Source: Acidimicrobiia bacterium (GTDB lineage Bacteria; Actinomycetota; Acidimicrobiia; IMCC26256; JAOSJL01). Taken from it: a stretch of DNA of 64,000 nucleotides. The stretch is from contig JAOSJL010000001.1 of assembly GCA_027494115.1 (NCBI GenBank), positions 1,823,926-1,887,925 of the forward strand, given 5' to 3'. The translations under genes and the position numbers were made by a program. The notes beneath the pieces were generated by a model, which saw nothing but the letters and a program-made list of their open reading frames with translations, was not told the origin of the DNA and made no database searches. Of this stretch, positions 60,151 to 64,000 are shown piece after piece. Each line of letters opens with the position of its first letter. The stretch's first letter is position 1.

Positions 60151-60344
60151 GAGACGACCTCGATTCTGGTCGAGCGACCTCGGCATCGAACCGATGTCGT
60201 TCGCCCCTGTGCTCCATTGCGCATCTCGACCATTTGACCCCGTTACCGACGTATCGGTTACTTCGTGCGCTTCAGCTCAGGACATGCGTTCGGTCACGGT
60301 GTCCCCCGTGAAACCGTGGCACCGCTCCGTGGCTTCATCTCCAC

Positions 60345-63300
60345 TCACCTGGGACGCGGATCGCCGAGAGCGGTCGAGTACACGCGTTCCCAGGGGGCCG
60401 GGTCGATCCCGAAGGTCCGGACGCGCTCGCGGGCCTCCCGAGCGGCTGATGTACCGGAGGAGTCTCCGAGCGCCGCATGTACGTGAGCGACGGCGAGATC
60501 GGTCAGTGCCTGCTCGGCATCGGCGTCCGTCGATCCGATGATGTCGATCGCCCGCCGGCCGGCCGTCTTCGCCCGGGCCTCGTCGCGTTGGGCCACGGCC
60601 AGGCATGCCTCGGCGATCGTGAGATCGAGATGGTCCCGGTACGTACCGCCTGCACCGTCACCCGACACAGCGAGGACCTCCGCCGCCTGATCGACCTCGC
60701 CGCAGGCCAACAGAGCGAGTACCAGGAGCGAATCGAGCGCGGGGCGGCGCGGGGCGTCGGTGCGCTGTCCGCCACACGCCGTAGGACGGCGACCGCCTCG
60801 TCGGGCTGCCCGACCTGGAGGTGCACGAGCGCGGTCGCCTGGAAGCGTTCAGCGCTCGCCAGCCCCGAATGGAGGCTCTCCGAGGTCTGCTGGTCATCGG
60901 TGAGTTCCTCGAGAACCTGTTCGGGTCGTCCGATGAGCGCCAGTACCAGCACCCCGAAGTCGTCGGTGAATCCCTCCGTGCGGGCGGCGCCGCGACTCGC
61001 GTCGAGTTTGCGCACCCGCGCCAGGTCGTCGAGTGTCCTCTCGATCTCGCCGCGGGCGAGCCGAGCCCGCCCCGCCACACGGAGGGCCGTGGCCTCTCCC
61101 CAGGCGTCCCCGATCGCCGCGAACTGGTCAACGGCCGCGGACGCCTGATCGATACATCGCGCCATGTTGCCGCGCCAGAGGGCGATGCTCGCCAGGAGGG
61201 TCTCGTTCATGGCTCCGCCGAAGCGGTCGCCGATCTGAGAATCCTCGGAGGTTGCGCGACCGGCCAGTGCCTCGGCTCCGTCGAGGTCGCCGTCCGAGAA
61301 GAGAAGCCATGCCCGGAGCCCTCGCGACCACGCCAGGCCACCCCAGTCACCCAGTTCCTCGAAGACGGTGGTGGCCGCGTCGAGGTATGTGCTCGCCCGG
61401 CGCGGAGATCCTCGGAGGAAGGCGAACAGCGCAAGGTTTTGAAGTGCCCAGGCTTCGCCGCCCCGCTCGCCTGCAGTTCGGAAGCACTCGAGTGCCTCCT
61501 CCACGAGGATCGAGGCGGCCGACAGGTCGCCCCGGTAGAACTCCACATTCCCCCGAAGTCGCAACGCGTGGCCCGTGTTGCCGACGTCGCCGAGCTTCCA
61601 CCACTGAGCGACGGCATCGCCGAGCCGTGGCCGCTGCCTGTGGGATCAGGCCTTCCTTGTGCTCGATGTCGCCCAGGCGCGTCCGGGCGGCGGCGACCGT
61701 CCGTTCATCCGTCGTGTGAGCCAGCACGTACTCGACGTCTTCACGCGCCTGGGGAAGACGCCGCCGGCTCGCGCGTGCCTCAGCGCGCAGGGAGACGTAG
61801 CTCGAGCTCCTCGTCCTCCTCCTCGACGAGTCGCAGCGTGCGGTCGACGGTGTGTTCGACAGTGATCCACAACTCGGCGGCGGCGGCCCGCTGTGCCGCG
61901 TGTCGGAGCACCGTACGAGCCTCGTCGAGCAGATCGGGCGGAAGGGCGGCGTTCGGTCCGAGGTCGAGTGCGAGTGCTCCGGCGATTCCGAGGTGATGGG
62001 CGGCTGCGTTCCGTATGTCGTCGGGGCGCGGAGCGTCGGATGCCTGCGCGTCGAGCCAGGCGGCGTGCCAGGCGTGCCTTTGGGCCCTGTCGAGTTTCGT
62101 CAATCGTTCGTACGCGACGTCACGGACCACGTCGGATCGGAACACGTACTCGCCGTCCACCACCCTCACGAGATCGGTGGCCTCGAGAGCCGCGTCGACG
62201 TCCGGAGCATTGCCCGGCCTCCGTTCGAGTGCCATGGCGCTGACGCCGGCCACCGGCCCACGTGGACCGATCACCGAGGCATCCTCCACGATTTCGTGGG
62301 TCTCCGGTGAGAGTCCGTCGAGGCGTGCGGCGATCAGACCGTGGAGTGTGGACGGTAGGGTCATCCGCTCGTCTGCGGCGCCCACGACGGTGCCCACGAC
62401 GACTTCGTCGGACTCCTGGATGAGAGTGGCGAGTTCCTCCACGAAGAACGGGTTGCCGCCCGTCCGGTCGAAGAGAGCTCTCGCGGCCCCGTCATCGGGC
62501 ACTTCACCCAGAACCGCGGCTGCCAGTTCGCGCGTTGCTTCGAAATCGAGCGGTTCCAGCTCGAGGTCGAGCCTGACCTGGCGCCCGGGTGGCGGCGACC
62601 ATCGGTCGCGGAGTTCCGAACGGCCTGCCACGAGGATCACGCACGGACGGTCGTGAAGCCCCTCGATCAGACGGTCGCACAGCGCCAAGGCGGTGTCGTC
62701 GGCCCAGTGCATTCCGGTCAGGACGAGCATCACCGGTCGTTCATGGGTGAGCGCCCGCAGAAATGTGATCGTCGCGGCAGTCGCTTCCTTGCGTGCCCGC
62801 TGTCGGTCGATGCCCGGCGCAGGTTGGAAGAGACCGGTCATCTCGAGGATGCCGGAGCTGACGCGGTCGCGCTCTTCCGGATCGCGGTTGACGTCGCTCA
62901 GCGCATCGACGGCGGCGACGACCGCATCATGTGCTGACGCCGTGTCGAATGAGGTGTCGACGCCGCACAGTTCCAGAAGGGCGTCGGCCACCGGGGCCGT
63001 GGGGTTCAACTCGCCGTAGGGGGTGCTGCGCCCGTGGCCGACGACGGCGTTGTGGCGTTCCATCGCTTCGACGGCGACGTCGGCAGCCAGGCGGTGCTTC
63101 CCGATGCCTGCCTCTCCGGTGAGCAGCAGGAGTGCCGACCGATCTCGGCCCAGTGCCAGGTCGAGTGAGAGAGACATCAGCGTCCGCTCCGCGTCGCGTC
63201 CGACGAGAGGGACCTGGGTACGTACCGGTCGGTCGCCGGGTCGTGTGAGCGTCGCGGTCGCGGCCCACGCATGGACGGCGGAGGCGCGTCCCTTGACGCG

Positions 63301-63888
63301 CAGTGCCCCCACCGACTCGTACGCGATCGCGTGTCGCGTCGCCTCGTACGTGAGGGCGCCCACGAGAACCTGTCCGGGTTCGGCACTCGTTTCGAGGCGA
63401 CTCGCGACGTTGACGGCGTCACCCATCGCCGTGTAGTCGCCCCCGGCGCGGAAGGCCCCTGTCAACACCTCACCCGTGTTCACGCCGATGCGCATCTCGA
63501 CTGGGGCGCCGACGTCCTCCCGAAGAACCGCGAGCGTCTCCTGCATCCTCAAGGCGGCACGCACCGCGCGTTCGGAGTCGTCCTCGTGTGCCACGGGCGC
63601 ACCGAACAGCGCCACGATGGCGTCGCCGATGATCTTGTCGATGCGTCCGCCGAACTCCTCGATGTCCTTGACCAGCCTTTGGAAGCAAGCGTCGATGAGG
63701 CTCTTGATCTGCTCCGGGTCTGCCGACTCCGACAGCGCCGTGAAGCCGACGAGATCTGCGAACAGGACCGTCGCGATCCGGCGCTCTTCGTGCGCAACGT
63801 CTCCGTCGGATTGGGAGGCCCCGCAGCGGGGGCAGAAGAGCGCGCCGTCAGGCACATCCGCGGAACACGAAGGACAAATCACGCCCAC
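60345..63888 (-). CDS. Class III adenylate/guanylate cyclase with AAA ATPase and TPR domains, frame-shifted
   Basis: ATG 63888. An N-terminal zinc ribbon (CPSCSADVPDGALFCPRC) precedes the class III cyclase domain: metal Asp residues in 'VLFADLVGFTALS' and 'IIGDAIVALFGAP', transition-state Asn/Arg in 'GDAVNVASRLE'. The ATPase has the altered P-loop 'GEAGIGKHRLAADV' (GKH where GKS/T is expected), 'GMHWADDTALALCDRLIE' and 'GGNPFFVEELATLI'. TPR-like repeats fill the rest. Shifts near 61790, 61637 and 60755 are needed to reach the stop at 60345. Proteins of this layout are common in actinobacteria and couple cAMP synthesis to an STAND-type sensor. The signal is unknown. Confidence 0.85.
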
Positions 63889-63947
63889 CAGCCTACGGGT
63901 GCGGTGCCCGCATTGCCCCGAGGATCGAGGGCGTCGACAATGGGGCC

Positions 63948-64000
63948 GTGGAACTCCTCGACGACGCTGCCATCGACGAAAGGATGGTGACGCTTCCCGG
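63948..64000 (+). CDS. Start of a pterin-4a-carbinolamine dehydratase-like gene
   Basis: GTG 63948 opens 'MELLDDAAIDERMVTLP' and runs off the window. The pattern 'LL-x-D-x-x-I-x-x-x-x-x-x-LPG' is how most bacterial PhhB/DCoH proteins begin. Only 17 codons are visible, so the call is tentative. It is divergent from the cyclase gene. Confidence 0.45.
   Translation, partial: MELLDDAAIDERMVTLP

Overview
This is a high-GC actinobacterial chromosome segment. The best guess is class Acidimicrobiia. The grounds are the gene order, many GTG starts, a BldD-type regulator, an actinobacterial-type sigma factor and a caa3-type oxidase cluster. The taxonomic call is inference; no 16S rRNA gene is present.

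Layout. 0-13.3 kb: the end of a membrane protein, tRNA-Ala, leuS, comEA-comEC, a FolP2-type dihydropteroate synthase homologue, holA, rpsT, lepA, an acyl-CoA dehydrogenase and hemW. 13.3-20.8 kb: the conserved hrcA-dnaJ-rsmE-(bldD)-phoH-ybeY-corC-era block, mostly with overlapping or closely spaced genes. 21-27 kb: an aa3/caa3 cytochrome oxidase operon, in which subunit II carries a fused cytochrome c, plus a CtaG assembly factor and a membrane cupredoxin. 27-33 kb: uppS, recO (with a 30-bp palindrome over its start codon), glyS, csaA and pyruvate phosphate dikinase. 33-50.9 kb: an accessory island between ppdK and dgt-dnaG-rpoD. It holds a SARP/AfsR-like ATPase regulator, two very large LPFTG sortase-type surface proteins, a wrecked LuxR regulator, a GH43-like lipoprotein and a CAP-domain lipoprotein. 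51-56.5 kb: dgt, dnaG, the principal sigma factor, tRNA-Asn, an orphan ectoine synthase and tRNA-Met. 56.5-59 kb: a 2.5-kb segment bounded by 39-bp direct repeats of the tRNA-Met 3' half, carrying a third LPxTG protein. 59-64 kb: a methyltransferase-like membrane protein, a small membrane protein, a class III cyclase/ATPase/TPR protein and the start of a pterin dehydratase gene.

The most striking signal is in the two LPFTG proteins. Both contain a C-terminal region with the ordered motifs of the class II (CyaA / edema factor / ExoY) adenylyl cyclase toxins: K-x6-K, then 'TGDxD', and in one copy 'QHG'. A secreted, wall-anchored pair of such proteins in a probably free-living actinobacterium looks undescribed to me. 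This rests on motif reading only and needs a profile or structure search.

Sequence quality matters for every reader. More than 20 single-base frame shifts are needed to read obvious genes, including leuS, dnaJ, rsmE, ybeY and coxB. Many sit in G5, C5 or A5 runs, which is typical of uncorrected long-read homopolymer error. Disrupted genes are therefore given as one span with the shift positions stated. Region 41-47 kb is the worst.
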